Positions 8,582 through 18,807 of a stretch of DNA of 64,000 nt are shown here, one piece after another. The notes beneath the pieces were generated by a model. The model was not told where the DNA came from and did not search any database. It saw only the letters and a program-made list of their open reading frames with translations. The DNA lies in the NCBI RefSeq assembly GCF_002979415.1, contig NZ_PCOT01000005.1:30363-94362 (forward strand), given 5' to 3'. The translations under genes and the position numbers were made by a program. The DNA comes from Microbacterium sp. MYb72 (GTDB lineage Bacteria > Actinomycetota > Actinomycetes > Actinomycetales > Microbacteriaceae). Within the stretch, counting starts at the first letter, position 1, and every line of letters starts with the position of its first letter.

Positions 8582-10674
8582 GCGTTCTCCTTGATGGTCT
8601 CGCGTGCCGCCTGGATGACGGCTTCGGTGGTGATCCCGAACTTCTCGAACAGGGTCTTGTAGTCGGCGGAGGCGCCGAAGTGGTCGATGCCGACCGAGCG
8701 GCCGCGGTCGCCGACGATCCCGCGCCAGCTGAGCACGGAACCGGCCTCGACCGAGACCCGGGCGGTGATGCTCTTCGGGAGCACGCTCTCACGGTACGCC
8801 TCGTCCTGCTCGGCGAACCACTCGAGAGAGGGCGCGGAGACGACACGGACGTTCACGCCCTCGGCAGCGAGCGCCGCACGCGCGTCGACGGCCAGCTGGA
8901 CCTCGGAACCGGTGGCGATGATGATCACGTCGGGGGTGCCGTTCGGCGCCTCGGCCAGCACGTACGCGCCCTTCGAGACGTTCGATGCGGAGGCGAAGGT
9001 GTCGCCGGATGCCGCGCCCTCGCCGCGCGCGAACACGGGGATGTTCTGACGAGTCAGGGCGATGCCGGTCGGGCCTCCCTGGCGGCGGAGGATCTCCAGC
9101 CAGGACGCCGCGGTCTCGTTGGCGTCGGCCGGACGCACGAGCGTGAAGTTCGGGATGGCGCGCAGCGTGGCGATCTGCTCGATCGGCTGGTGCGTCGGGC
9201 CGTCCTCTCCGAGGGCGACGGAGTCGTGCGTCCACACGAAGATGCTGGGCACGTCCATGAGCGCGGCCAGACGCACCGGCGGGCGCATGTAGTCGCTGAA
9301 GATCAGGAACGTGCCGCCGAACGGACGGGTCGGACCGTGCAGCTTGATGCCGTTGACGATCGCACCCATCGCGTGCTCGCGGATGCCGAAGTGCAGGACG
9401 CGGCCGTAAGGGCTGCCCGACCACTCGTGGGTGGACCACTCGGCGGGGATGAAGGACTTGGCGTCCTTGATCGTGGTGAGGTTCGACTCGGCGAGGTCGG
9501 CCGAACCGCCCCAGAGCTCGGGGAGCTCGGCGGCCAGGGCGTTGATGACCTGGCCGGATGCGGCACGGGTCGACACGTCCTTGCCCGCCTCGAACACGGG
9601 GAGGGCCGCGTCGATGCCTGCCGGAAGCTCCTTGGCCTCCAGGCGGTCGAGCAGGGTCTTGCGCTCGGGGTTCGCCGCCGCCCAGGCGTCGAACGACTCC
9701 TGCCAGGCCGCGCGGACCTCTGCGGAGCGTGCCGCGAGGCCGCGGGTGTGGGCGATGACGTCGTCGGCGACCGCGAAGTGCTCCTCGGGGTCGAAGCCGA
9801 GGACCTTCTTGGTCGCGGCGAGCTCGTCCGCGCCGAGGGCGGAGCCGTGGATCTTGCCGGAGTTCTGCTTTCCGGGCGACGGCCAGCCGATGATCGTCTT
9901 GAGGATGATGAGCGACGGCTTGTCGGTCTCGCCCTTGGCCGCCTCGATCGCGGCGTAGAGCTCGGCGACGTCCTCGACGTACTGGCCGGTCTTCTTCCAG
10001 TCGACGACCTGGACCTGCCAGCCGTAGGACTCGTAGCGCTTCGCGACGTCCTCGGTGAAGGCGACGTTCGTGTCGTCCTCGATGGAGATCTGGTTGGAGT
10101 CGTAGATCGCGATGAGGTTGCCGAGCTGCTGGTGGCCCGCGAGCGACGAGGCCTCGCTGGTGACGCCCTCCTGCAGGTCGCCGTCGCCGGCGATCACGTA
10201 GATGAAGTGGTCGAAGGGGCTGGTGCCCGCAGCGGCCTCGGGGTCGAAGAGGCCGCGCTCGTAGCGCGAGGCGTAGGCGAACCCGACCGCGGAGGCGAGA
10301 CCCTGGCCGAGCGGGCCGGTGGTGATCTCCACGCCCTTGGTGTGGCCGTACTCGGGGTGGCCGGGGGTCAGCGAGCCCCACGTGCGCAGAGCCTTGAGGT
10401 CGTCGAGCTCCAGTCCGAAGCCGCCGAGGTAGAGCTCGACGTACTGCGTGAGGGAGGAGTGACCCGCGGAGAGGATGAAGCGGTCGCGGCCGAGCCAGTC
10501 GGTGTCGGCGGGGTCATGACGCAGCACCCGCTGGTACAGCAGGTAGGCGGCCGGCGCCAGGCTCATCGCGGTGCCGGGGTGGCCGTTGCCGACCTTCTCC
10601 ACGGCATCCGCCGCCAGCAGCCGAGCGGTGTCCACCGCGCGCCGATCGATCTCTTCCCACTGCAATTCCGACAC
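8578..10674 (-). CDS. tkt: Transketolase
   Basis: Thiamine-diphosphate enzyme that moves two-carbon units between sugar phosphates. Visible motifs include [13 protein letters not shown] (about residue 29), the ThDP-binding [13 protein letters not shown] segment (about 155), and IREHAMGAI (about residue 420), which carries the catalytic Glu. I chose GTG 10674 (protein begins [14 protein letters not shown], 698 aa), since AGAAGG lies about 8 nt upstream and this matches the usual N-terminus. The open frame extends to 10731 without support. It is the first gene of the operon, so its upstream region (10675-10939) should hold the operon promoter. Confidence 0.95.
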   Translation of the reverse strand: MSELQWEEIDRRAVDTARLLAADAVEKVGNGHPGTAMSLAPAAYLLYQRVLRHDPADTDWLGRDRFILSAGHSSLTQYVELYLGGFGLELDDLKALRTWGSLTPGHPEYGHTKGVEITTGPLGQGLASAVGFAYASRYERGLFDPEAAAGTSPFDHFIYVIAGDGDLQEGVTSEASSLAGHQQLGNLIAIYDSNQISIEDDTNVAFTEDVAKRYESYGWQVQVVDWKKTGQYVEDVAELYAAIEAAKGETDKPSLIILKTIIGWPSPGKQNSGKIHGSALGADELAATKKVLGFDPEEHFAVADDVIAHTRGLAARSAEVRAAWQESFDAWAAANPERKTLLDRLEAKELPAGIDAALPVFEAGKDVSTRAASGQVINALAAELPELWGGSADLAESNLTTIKDAKSFIPAEWSTHEWSGSPYGRVLHFGIREHAMGAIVNGIKLHGPTRPFGGTFLIFSDYMRPPVRLAALMDVPSIFVWTHDSVALGEDGPTHQPIEQIATLRAIPNFTLVRPADANETAASWLEILRRQGGPTGIALTRQNIPVFARGEGAASGDTFASASNVSKGAYVLAEAPNGTPDVIIIATGSEVQLAVDARAALAAEGVNVRVVSAPSLEWFAEQDEAYRESVLPKSITARVSVEAGSVLSWRGIVGDRGRSVGIDHFGASADYKTLFEKFGITTEAVIQAARETIKENA

Positions 10675-10885
10675 GGTGAAGCCCTTCTCAACAGTTCGAG
10701 AGCGCCCGGTATGCACTGTCGCGGTCCGCAACGATACGGAAGGGGATGCTTGAGCGCCGGGCGCGCGAGTGTTTTCAGCATAGCGGTGCGTGTTACCGCG
10801 TTACATCGGACTACAACGCATTCAGGGGAGAGGAATTCCCCTCGTGGTGCGCGGACGGGCGGACGGTGGCTCTCGCCCCGTGCCC

Positions 10886-10891
10886 TAGACT
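10886..10891 (+). promoter_or_regulatory. Predicted -10 element for ctaB
   Basis: TAGACT lies 48 nt upstream of the ctaB ATG, in the 265-bp divergent region between tkt and ctaB. The predicted start site is near 10898. No convincing -35 element is visible. The rest of this region shows no other feature I can support. Confidence 0.35.
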
Positions 10892-10939
10892 GAAAGGGCT
10901 GCCCACGCGTGCCCGGAGGAGGCGATCGAGATCTCGACG

Positions 10940-11845
10940 ATGTCTGATCAGACCGTTGCGAAGAAGTCCGTCGGTCGTACGGTGAAGGCCTACGTCGCCC
11001 TCACGAAGCCGCGCGTGCTCGAACTCCTCCTGGTCTCCACCGTCCCGGTGATGTTCCTCGCTCAGGGCGGCCTGCCGAACCTGTGGCTCGTCCTTGCGAC
11101 GGTGATCGGCGGCTCCATGAGCGCAGGCTCCGCAGCGGCGTTCAACATGTACCTCGATCGCGACATCGACGCGCACATGCACCGCACCGAGAACCGGCCG
11201 CTCGTCACCGGCGAGATCACGCCGCGCGGTGCGCTCGTGTTCTCATGGACCCTCGCCGTCCTCTCGACGGTGTGGCTGTACGTGACGACGAACTGGCTGG
11301 CCGCGGTGCTCTCGGCATCCGCCATCTTCTTCTACGTCGTGATCTACACGATGATCCTCAAGCGCCGCACGGAGCAGAACATCGTGTGGGGCGGCATCGC
11401 CGGATGCTTCCCCGTGCTGATCGGCTGGGCGGCCGTGACCGGCTCCCTGGACTGGCCGGCCTTCATCCTCTTCGCCCTGATCTTCCTCTGGACGCCGCCG
11501 CACTACTGGCCGCTCTCCATGAAGTACAAGGACGACTACGACGACGTCGACGTCCCCATGCTCGGCGTCACCCGCAACGCGTCGCAGGTCGGACTCCAGG
11601 TCATCCTCTACGCGTGGGCGACCGTCGCCTGCTCACTGCTGCTCGTGCCGATCGCGAGCATGGGGCTCGTCTACACCGTCTCCGCGCTCGTCTTCGGCGG
11701 CTGGTTCATCTACGAGTCGCACCGCCTGTACAACCGTGCGGTGCGGGGGACCGAGGCGCGTCCGATGAGGGTCTTCCACGCCTCGATCACCTACTTGACG
11801 CTGATCTTCGTCGCGGTCGCGATCGACCCGCTGCTCCCGTTCTGA
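10940..11845 (+). CDS. ctaB: Protohaem IX farnesyltransferase (haem O synthase)
   Basis: Membrane enzyme that adds the farnesyl tail to haem B to make haem O, for aa3-type cytochrome oxidase. The 301-residue protein has about nine helices and the UbiA prenyltransferase Asp-rich loops: [19 protein letters not shown] (about residue 70) and the later [14 protein letters not shown] segment (about residue 195). It faces ctaA, which makes the next step, and a SURF1 gene lies about 20 kb away. A GGAGGAGG run lies rather far (about 17 nt) from ATG 10940. Its last 55 nt overlap the convergent membrane protein gene. Confidence 0.94.
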   Translation: MSDQTVAKKSVGRTVKAYVALTKPRVLELLLVSTVPVMFLAQGGLPNLWLVLATVIGGSMSAGSAAAFNMYLDRDIDAHMHRTENRPLVTGEITPRGALVFSWTLAVLSTVWLYVTTNWLAAVLSASAIFFYVVIYTMILKRRTEQNIVWGGIAGCFPVLIGWAAVTGSLDWPAFILFALIFLWTPPHYWPLSMKYKDDYDDVDVPMLGVTRNASQVGLQVILYAWATVACSLLLVPIASMGLVYTVSALVFGGWFIYESHRLYNRAVRGTEARPMRVFHASITYLTLIFVAVAIDPLLPF

Positions 11846-12258
11846 TCCTCGGTCGCGGAGTCCTCTGACGCGGTCTCCGCGACAGCCTCGGGATCGACGA
11901 CCGACTCAGGCTCCACGGCCTCGGGCTCTGCCGACGCGACGTCCTCTGCGGGCGCGCTCTGAGCGCTCCAGTCGATGGCCTCGACGGCGACCGGCTGCGA
12001 CGCCGGAAGGATCGCCTGCACGGCGACGAGCGCGAGCGCGATCAGGATCCCGAGCACGCCGGCGCCGACGAGCGCAGCGCCGAACACGATGAGCGACTGT
12101 CCGACGTAGACCTCGACTCCGGTGGCGGTGCCGTCGAGCAGCGTCGAGGTCATCGTGCTCAGCTGGCCCGAGATGATCCATCCGCCGACCGCCGCGGCGA
12201 CGAGGGAGACGAGCAGGAGGAGCCAGAAGCCGATGCTGTGCGTGAGTGACTTTTTCAT
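11791..12258 (-). CDS. Small membrane protein with acidic tail, function unknown
   Basis: I do not recognise the family. From ATG 12258 the protein has 155 residues: two hydrophobic helices (about residues 8-30 and 52-84) joined by an extracellular-looking loop rich in Thr, then an acidic tail of about 65 residues with many Glu, Ala and Ser and no predicted fold. It lies between ctaB and ctaA on the same strand as ctaA, with a 65-nt gap, so it is probably cotranscribed with ctaA and might relate to oxidase biogenesis. Its last 55 nt run antisense into the end of ctaB; no terminator separates the two convergent genes. Confidence 0.6.
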   Translation of the reverse strand: MKKSLTHSIGFWLLLLVSLVAAAVGGWIISGQLSTMTSTLLDGTATGVEVYVGQSLIVFGAALVGAGVLGILIALALVAVQAILPASQPVAVEAIDWSAQSAPAEDVASAEPEAVEPESVVDPEAVAETASEDSATEDQNGSSGSIATATKISVK

Positions 12259-12323
12259 GCCGCCCACCATGACGCAGCTTCTGTTGCGTCTCCGATGTGC
12301 CGTCTATGCGTCGGCTGGGCGCA

Positions 12324-13274
12324 TCAGGATCGCGGCGATGCGGGGCGCTTGAGGTGGAGCACCACGACGGTGTAGGTCGCCGCCGACAGGGCGGCGAGCA
12401 CCATGTGGATGCCGACGAGGATCTCCGGAAGCCCTTCGCGGGCCTGCCACACGCCGACCCCGACCTGCACGAGGATCGCCGCTACGAGGACGAGCAGCCA
12501 TCTGCGGGGTTCGAGGCGCAGCGCCCAGGCGGAGATCGTCAGCACCGCGACGAGTCCGGCGAGGATGTAGCCCGGCCACGAGTGCACGTGCGCGAGGACG
12601 GTGGCGTCGAAGCCGTGACGGAGCACCTCTGCGTCGCCGGAGTGCGGGCCGGAACCCGTGGTCAGCACGCCGAAGACGATCGTGACGGCGAGGGCGAGGC
12701 CGGTCACGTGCGAGAGGATCGCGAACCAGGCGGGCACCGCCTTCTCGCGCGGTCCGGGGACCGCGTACAGGCGAACGAGGAACGCCGCGGTGATGCACAC
12801 CAGCAGCAGCGACGACACGTAGTGGAAGCCGACGATGAACGGATTCAGGCCCGTCCACACCGTGATGCCGCCCACGACGGCCTGCATCACGATGCCGCCG
12901 AGCACAACGAGGGAGAGCACCCAGAGGTCGCGACGCCGGGCGCGGAAGCGGAGGACGAAGAACACCACGGCGAGTGCGAGGAGGCCGACCACTCCGGTCA
13001 TGGTGCGGTTGCCGAACTCGATGATGCCGTGGATGCCCTGCTCGGGCGTCGGCACGAGCGACTCGGGCGTGCACAGCGGCCACTGTGAGCAGCCGAGCCC
13101 CGAACCGGTGAGGCGTACGGCCCCTCCGGTGCCGATGATGATGACCTCGGCGAGGAAAGACAGCCAGGCCGCGACGGTCAGTCGGCGGCCGATCTCGGAG
13201 GGCAGCCAATCATGGACGCGGGACAGAAAACCGGTCCTCGTTGCGGGGGAGTCGGCGGTGGCGGTGTCGGGCAT
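12324..13274 (-). CDS. ctaA: Haem A synthase (COX15/CtaA family)
   Basis: Oxidises the C8 methyl of haem O to the formyl group of haem A. The 316-residue protein has eight hydrophobic helices and the family's conserved segments: GGAVRLTGSGLGC with a following WPLC (about residue 49, paired cysteines), IIEFGNR with its Glu (about 84), and haem-ligand histidines in HYVSS (about 150), HVHSWPGY (about 230) and GIHMV (about 287). The start ATG 13274 faces the suf operon across a 234-bp region. It acts after CtaB. Confidence 0.93.
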   Translation of the reverse strand: MPDTATADSPATRTGFLSRVHDWLPSEIGRRLTVAAWLSFLAEVIIIGTGGAVRLTGSGLGCSQWPLCTPESLVPTPEQGIHGIIEFGNRTMTGVVGLLALAVVFFVLRFRARRRDLWVLSLVVLGGIVMQAVVGGITVWTGLNPFIVGFHYVSSLLLVCITAAFLVRLYAVPGPREKAVPAWFAILSHVTGLALAVTIVFGVLTTGSGPHSGDAEVLRHGFDATVLAHVHSWPGYILAGLVAVLTISAWALRLEPRRWLLVLVAAILVQVGVGVWQAREGLPEILVGIHMVLAALSAATYTVVVLHLKRPASPRS

Positions 13275-13332
13275 GGGTCCTCCGGAACCCCCGTGACGCG
13301 GACATGACGGCCCGCACGTCTGAGGGAACCTG

Positions 13333-13338
13333 TAGAAT
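13333..13338 (+). promoter_or_regulatory. Predicted -10 element of the suf operon
   Basis: TAGAAT lies about 170 nt upstream of sufB, which would give a long 5' leader. No SufR-type repressor gene adjoins it, and I see no clear operator. The 234-bp ctaA/sufB region holds nothing else I can support. Confidence 0.35.
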
Positions 13339-13508
13339 CGGGGTGTTGGGATGCCCGCGTGACCGCGGAACGCATCCCTGACAGTTTAGGCGCGATGGAA
13401 GCGCCGGTGATGAGGGCCCCACCAGCGGCACCCGCTCCCGCAGACTCGACGGGGATCAGGTGTGTCGGGGCGGATGACACCGTTGAGGCCCAATAAGGAG
13501 AGTGTGTG

Positions 13509-14927
13509 ATGTCGGATGTGCTGATCGACCGCCCGGAGCTTGATGGTCTGGGGGTGTACGAGTTCGGCTGGCACGATGCCGACGCCGCGGGAGCCGTGGC
13601 GAAGCGCGGCATCTCCGAAGAGGTCGTCCGAGGCATCTCTGCCCTCAAGGACGAACCCGAATGGATGCTGAAGACGCGTCTCAAGGGCTATCAGCTCTTC
13701 GGACGCAAGCCGATGCCGACCTGGGGTGCCGACCTCAGCGACATCGACTTCGACAACATCAAGTACTTCGTGCGCTCCACCGAGAAGCAGGCGCAGTCGT
13801 GGGAGGAGCTCCCCGCGGAGATCCGCGAGACCTACGAGCGCCTCGGCATCCCCGAGGCCGAGCGCCAGCGACTCGTCGCCGGCGTGGCCGCGCAGTACGA
13901 GTCCGAGGTCGTCTACCACCAGATCCGCGAGGACCTGGAGGAGCAGGGCGTCATCTTCATGGACACCGACACCGCGCTGCGCGAGCACCCCGAGTTCTTC
14001 GAGGAGTACTTCGGCACCGTGATCCCCGCCGGCGACAACAAGTTCGCGGCGCTGAACACGGCGGTCTGGTCCGGCGGCTCGTTCGTGTACGTCCCCAAGG
14101 GCGTTCACGTGGAGATCCCGCTGCAGGCCTACTTCCGCATCAACACGGAGAACATGGGCCAGTTCGAGCGGACCCTGATCATCGCCGACGAGGACAGCTA
14201 CGTCCACTACATCGAGGGCTGCACGGCTCCGATCTACAAGTCGGACTCGCTGCACTCGGCCGTCGTCGAGATCATCGTGAAGAAGAACGCCCGCGTGCGC
14301 TACACGACGATCCAGAACTGGTCGAACAACGTCTACAACCTCGTCACCAAGCGCGCCGTCGCCCACGAGGGCGCGACCATGGAGTGGGTCGACGGCAACA
14401 TCGGCTCCAAGGTGACGATGAAGTACCCGTCGATCTACCTGATGGGCGAGCACGCCAAGGGCGAGACCCTCTCGGTCGCCTTCGCGGGCCCCGGCCAGCA
14501 CCAGGACGCCGGCGCCAAGATGATCCACATGGCGCCGTACACGCAGTCGTCGATCGTCTCGAAGTCGATCGCCCGTGGCGGCGGTCGCGCCGGCTACCGC
14601 GGCGAGGTGCGGGTGGATGCCGCCGCGCACCACTCCGCGAACACCGTGCGCTGCGATGCGCTGCTCGTCGACACGAAGTCCCGCAGCGACACCTACCCTG
14701 CGATCGACATCCGCGTCGACGACGTCCAGCTGGGTCACGAGGCCACGGTCTCGAAGGTCAGCGAGGAGCAGCTCTTCTACCTGCAGTCCCGCGGCATGCC
14801 CGAGGACGAGGCGATGGCGATGATCGTGCGCGGCTTCATCGAGCCGATCGCGCGTGAGCTGCCCATGGAGTACGCGATGGAACTGAACAAGCTCATCGAG
14901 ATGGGCATGGAAGGATCGGTCGGCTAG
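13509..14927 (+). CDS. sufB: Fe-S cluster assembly protein SufB
   Basis: Scaffold subunit of the SufBCD complex, on which Fe-S clusters are built. The 472-residue protein is full length, with the family's beta-helix core ([18 protein letters not shown] at about residue 195, and the later [13 protein letters not shown] segment with the essential Cys near residue 380). ATG 13509 follows AAGGAG by 8 nt; GTG 13506 is one codon upstream. It is the first gene of sufB-sufD-ferredoxin-sufC-sufT and overlaps sufD by one base (TAGTG). Confidence 0.96.
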   Translation: MSDVLIDRPELDGLGVYEFGWHDADAAGAVAKRGISEEVVRGISALKDEPEWMLKTRLKGYQLFGRKPMPTWGADLSDIDFDNIKYFVRSTEKQAQSWEELPAEIRETYERLGIPEAERQRLVAGVAAQYESEVVYHQIREDLEEQGVIFMDTDTALREHPEFFEEYFGTVIPAGDNKFAALNTAVWSGGSFVYVPKGVHVEIPLQAYFRINTENMGQFERTLIIADEDSYVHYIEGCTAPIYKSDSLHSAVVEIIVKKNARVRYTTIQNWSNNVYNLVTKRAVAHEGATMEWVDGNIGSKVTMKYPSIYLMGEHAKGETLSVAFAGPGQHQDAGAKMIHMAPYTQSSIVSKSIARGGGRAGYRGEVRVDAAAHHSANTVRCDALLVDTKSRSDTYPAIDIRVDDVQLGHEATVSKVSEEQLFYLQSRGMPEDEAMAMIVRGFIEPIARELPMEYAMELNKLIEMGMEGSVG

Positions 14928-16132
14928 TGACGGCCCCTACGACCGCGCCCGCAGAGGCGCAGCACACGAACGCGCACATCGACCCGGCCGCCCAGGTGGC
15001 CGACGCCGGTTTCGTCCCGGTGCAGACCCGCTCAGAGCGTCCGCACTCCTTTGATCCGACCGACTTCGGCGCGCCCTCGGGCCGCGAGGTCAACTGGAAG
15101 CACACCCCGGTCGCGCAGCTGAAGCCGCTCTTCGAGGTCGCCGCGCCCAACGACGGCGTCAGCTACGCCTTCCCCGCGGGTGAGGAGTACGTCGCGGCTC
15201 CGCTCGCTGCGGGCGACGCTCCGCGCGGCGAGGTCTTCCTCGCGGAGGACATCACGGCCGCCGTCGCCTGGCAGGGCGCCGCCGAGGCTCTGCACATCCG
15301 CATCCCGCGCGAGGAGGAGGTCGCCGAGCCCATCCTCGTGCAGGTGACCGGCCTCGGCGCCGGGCTCCGCGCCGATGCGCACATCGTGATCGAGGCGCTC
15401 GAGCACAGCTCCGCGACCGTGGTCCTCGCGCACTCCGGCTCGGCGCAGTACTCGCAGAACGTCGAGATCATCGCCCGCGACGGCTCCAGGCTCACCGTCG
15501 TGAGCCTGCAGCAGTGGCAGGACGACGCGATCCACACGTCGGCGCACCAGGCCCGCGTGGGCGCGGACGCGACCCTCAAGCACTTCGTGATCAGCTTCGG
15601 CGGCGCTCTGGTCCGGGTGAACCCGAACGTCGAGCTCGCGGGCAACGGCTCGGAGGGGTACCTCTACGGCCTCTCCTACGCGGATGCCGGTCAGCACCTG
15701 GAGAGCCAGGTCTACCTGCACCACAAGGGCGCCCACACCAAGGGCGACGTCCTCTACAAGGGCGCGCTGCAGGGCGAGGGAGCGCACAGCGTCTGGATCG
15801 GCGACGTGCTGATCGGCGCGAACGCGACCGGCACCGACTCCTACGAGGCGAACCGCAACCTGGTCCTCACCGAGGGTGCGCGCGCCGACTCGATCCCGAA
15901 CCTCGAGATCGAGACGGGCGACATCCTCGGCGCCGGCCACGCCAGCGCGACGGGACGTTTCGACGACGAGCAGCTGTTCTACCTGCAGGCCCGCGGCATC
16001 TCCGAGGAGGAGGCGCGGCGCCTGGTGGTGCTCGGCTTCCTCAGCGACATCGTCCAGCGCCTCGGCATCCCGGCGCTCGAGACCGAGCTGCTCGCGACGA
16101 TCGAGACGGAGCTCGCGGCGGTGACCGCGTGA
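14927..16132 (+). CDS. sufD: Fe-S cluster assembly protein SufD
   Basis: Partner of SufB in the SufBC2D scaffold complex. The 401-residue protein has a variable N-terminus and the beta-helix core shared with SufB, ending in the typical DDEQLFYLQARGISEEEARR region (about residue 345). The start is GTG 14927, whose G is the last base of the sufB stop codon, which indicates tight coupling. Its stop overlaps the GTG of the following ferredoxin gene by 4 nt. Confidence 0.93.
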   Translation: MTAPTTAPAEAQHTNAHIDPAAQVADAGFVPVQTRSERPHSFDPTDFGAPSGREVNWKHTPVAQLKPLFEVAAPNDGVSYAFPAGEEYVAAPLAAGDAPRGEVFLAEDITAAVAWQGAAEALHIRIPREEEVAEPILVQVTGLGAGLRADAHIVIEALEHSSATVVLAHSGSAQYSQNVEIIARDGSRLTVVSLQQWQDDAIHTSAHQARVGADATLKHFVISFGGALVRVNPNVELAGNGSEGYLYGLSYADAGQHLESQVYLHHKGAHTKGDVLYKGALQGEGAHSVWIGDVLIGANATGTDSYEANRNLVLTEGARADSIPNLEIETGDILGAGHASATGRFDDEQLFYLQARGISEEEARRLVVLGFLSDIVQRLGIPALETELLATIETELAAVTA

Positions 16133-16455
16133 GCGCCGAGCGCGTCTGCGGCGTCGCCGACCTCGAGACCGACATGCCGCTGCGGGTCGACCCCGCCGGC
16201 GTGCCGATCACCGTCATCAAGGACTCCGATGGCGTGATCCACGCCATCGGAGACACCTGCACGCACGGTGACATCTCCCTCTCCGAGGGCTTCGTCGAGG
16301 GCGACACCGTCGAGTGCTGGGCTCATGGCTCGGCGTTCTCGCTGCTCACCGGCAAGCCCCAGAATCTCCCCGCTTTCGAGCCCGTCCCGGTCTACGTCGT
16401 CGAGATCGACGGCGACGACGTGCTCATCGATCCGACTGTGACAAAGGAAGTTTGA
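16129..16455 (+). CDS. Rieske [2Fe-2S] ferredoxin within the suf operon
   Basis: A 108-residue soluble protein with a Rieske cluster motif: CTHGD (about residue 44) and CWAHG (about 64), giving Cys-x-His and Cys-x2-His ligands. This is the layout of the small ferredoxin subunits of non-haem iron oxygenases. The start GTG 16129 overlaps the sufD stop, and sufC begins one base after its own stop, so it is an integral operon member and not a stray insert. No oxygenase lies nearby. Its role could be electron supply to cluster assembly or as a client; I cannot tell from sequence. Spacer length and ligands are intact. Confidence 0.85.
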   Translation: MSAERVCGVADLETDMPLRVDPAGVPITVIKDSDGVIHAIGDTCTHGDISLSEGFVEGDTVECWAHGSAFSLLTGKPQNLPAFEPVPVYVVEIDGDDVLIDPTVTKEV

Positions 16456-17226
<771 letters not shown>

Positions 17227-17236
17227 GCTGACAGCC

Positions 17237-17566
17237 ATGACAGCGACCCTCACGGACGAGAAGTACGACGAGGTCACCGAGGCGCTCAAGGACGTCATGG
17301 ATCCCGAGCTCGGGATCAACGTCGTCGACCTCGGCCTCATCTACGATCTCGCTTGGGATGACGAGAACGACGCTCTCGTCATCCACATGACGCTGACCAG
17401 CGCCGGGTGCCCGCTCACCGACGTCCTCGAGGACCAGACGGCCCAGGCGCTGGACAACGTCGTCGATCGCTTCCGCATCAACTGGGTGTGGATGCCGCCG
17501 TGGGGTCCCGAGAAGATCACCGACGACGGACGCGACATGATGCGCGCGCTCGGCTTCGCGATCTGA
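17237..17566 (+). CDS. sufT: SufT-type metal-sulfur cluster assembly factor (MIP18/DUF59)
   Basis: A 109-residue protein of the MIP18/PaaD family, thought to help mature or transfer Fe-S clusters. The conserved VMDPELGINVVDLGLIYD segment (about residue 20) and the TSAGCPL motif (about residue 54, reactive Cys) are present. It closes the suf gene set, 10 nt after sufC. No sufS (cysteine desulfurase) or sufU follows, so sulfur delivery must be encoded elsewhere. Confidence 0.88.
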   Translation: MTATLTDEKYDEVTEALKDVMDPELGINVVDLGLIYDLAWDDENDALVIHMTLTSAGCPLTDVLEDQTAQALDNVVDRFRINWVWMPPWGPEKITDDGRDMMRALGFAI

Positions 17567-17652
17567 CGCGGATCGGAGCACTGCCGCGCGGCGGCCGACG
17601 CGCTCGTGCCTCATCGCCGAGCGCGCACCAGCGAGGGGAAGCCCGGAGGAAC

Positions 17653-18807
17653 ATGGTCGAGGTCGAAGCGCTGCCGTTGAGCGAGCTCCGTGAGCGCACC
17701 AGCGAGAAGTGGCGGGAGTATCCCGCCGACGTCCTGCCGCTGTTCGTGGCGGAGACCGACTTCCCGCTGGCGCCGACGGTGCAGGCGGCGCTGCAGCGCG
17801 CGATCGAGACGGGCGACACCGGGTACATCGCGTCGCGGGGCCCGCTGGCCGAGACGTATGCCGCGTTCGCGAAGCGCCGCTTCGACTGGGAGGTGGACCC
17901 GGCGCGCCTGCGGTCCACGGCCGATGTCAGCATGGGGATCGTCGAGATCCTCCGTCGCGTCGTGCAGCCGGGCGAGCGCGTGATCGTGACGCCGCCCGTC
18001 TACCCGCCGTTCTACGACCTCGTGGAGGAAGCGGGAGCCGAGGTGGAACGGGTGCCGCTCCGCGACACCGGCACCGCCTGGGAGCTCGACCTCGACGGCA
18101 TCCGCTCTGCCTTCGAAGACGGCGCGCGGGCGATCCTGCTGTGCAACCCGCACAACCCGACCGGTACCGTGCACGACCGCGACGCGCTGGCCGCGCTCGC
18201 GGACCTCGCGGACGAGTTCGACGCCGCGGTGGTGTCGGATGAGATCCATGCGCTGCTCGCGCAGCCCGGCACCGGGTTCACGCCGTTCCTCTCGGTGAGT
18301 CCGGTCGCCCAGCGCGTCGGCTACGCAGTCGTCAGCGCCAGCAAGGCGTTCAACCTGGCGGGCCTCAAGTGCGCGCTGATGGTCACCGCCGACGACGCGA
18401 CGACGGCCGTGCTCCGCTCGCTGCCGATCGAGGTCGTCTGGCGCACAGGGCAGCTGGGGCTCCTCGCCGCCGTCGCCGCGTTCGGCGAGGAGAGCGACGA
18501 GTGGCTCGACGGTCTCGTGCGCACCCTCGACCGCAATCGGGTGCTGCTGGAGGACCTCCTCGCACGGCTCCTGCCCGGCGCCCGTTATCGCATCCCCGAT
18601 GCGGGCTACCTGGCGTGGATCGACGTCTCCCGCCTCGGACTCGGCGACAGCCCCGCCCGCCGCATCCTCAAGGACGCGAAGGTGGCGTTGAACGCCGGAT
18701 CGACCTTCGGTGCAGAGGGGGAGGGGTTCGTGAGGTTGAACTTCGGCACGAATCCCGAGATCCTCACCGAGGCCGTCGAGCGCATCGCCGCGCTCGTGGG
18801 CCGATGA
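17653..18807 (+). CDS. MalY/PatB-family PLP-dependent C-S lyase or aminotransferase
   Basis: A 384-residue class I/II PLP enzyme of the MalY/PatB group, many of which cleave cystathionine or cysteine S-conjugates. Visible features are the PPVYPPFYDL segment (about residue 114), NPHNPTG (about 163), the Asp-Glu-Ile-His motif VVSDEIHALL (about 195) and the PLP-lysine segment VSASKAFNLAGLK (about 228). ATG 17653 follows GGAGGA. It comes 86 nt after sufT and overlaps the MFS gene by 4 nt. A C-S lyase next to suf genes could supply sulfur, but MalY enzymes are not SufS, so this is only a suggestion. Confidence 0.8.
   Translation: MVEVEALPLSELRERTSEKWREYPADVLPLFVAETDFPLAPTVQAALQRAIETGDTGYIASRGPLAETYAAFAKRRFDWEVDPARLRSTADVSMGIVEILRRVVQPGERVIVTPPVYPPFYDLVEEAGAEVERVPLRDTGTAWELDLDGIRSAFEDGARAILLCNPHNPTGTVHDRDALAALADLADEFDAAVVSDEIHALLAQPGTGFTPFLSVSPVAQRVGYAVVSASKAFNLAGLKCALMVTADDATTAVLRSLPIEVVWRTGQLGLLAAVAAFGEESDEWLDGLVRTLDRNRVLLEDLLARLLPGARYRIPDAGYLAWIDVSRLGLGDSPARRILKDAKVALNAGSTFGAEGEGFVRLNFGTNPEILTEAVERIAALVGR

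Noticed and set aside
8680..10893. 737-residue open frame opposite tkt
   Set aside because: Shadow frame of transketolase; no start signal or domain.
10675..10939. Small gene in the tkt/ctaB intergenic region
   Set aside because: Short frames there lack ribosome sites and are extensions of neighbouring genes. The region is better seen as promoters.
13275..13508. Possible riboswitch in the long suf leader
   Set aside because: No known riboswitch core could be recognised and no strong terminator hairpin lies before sufB.
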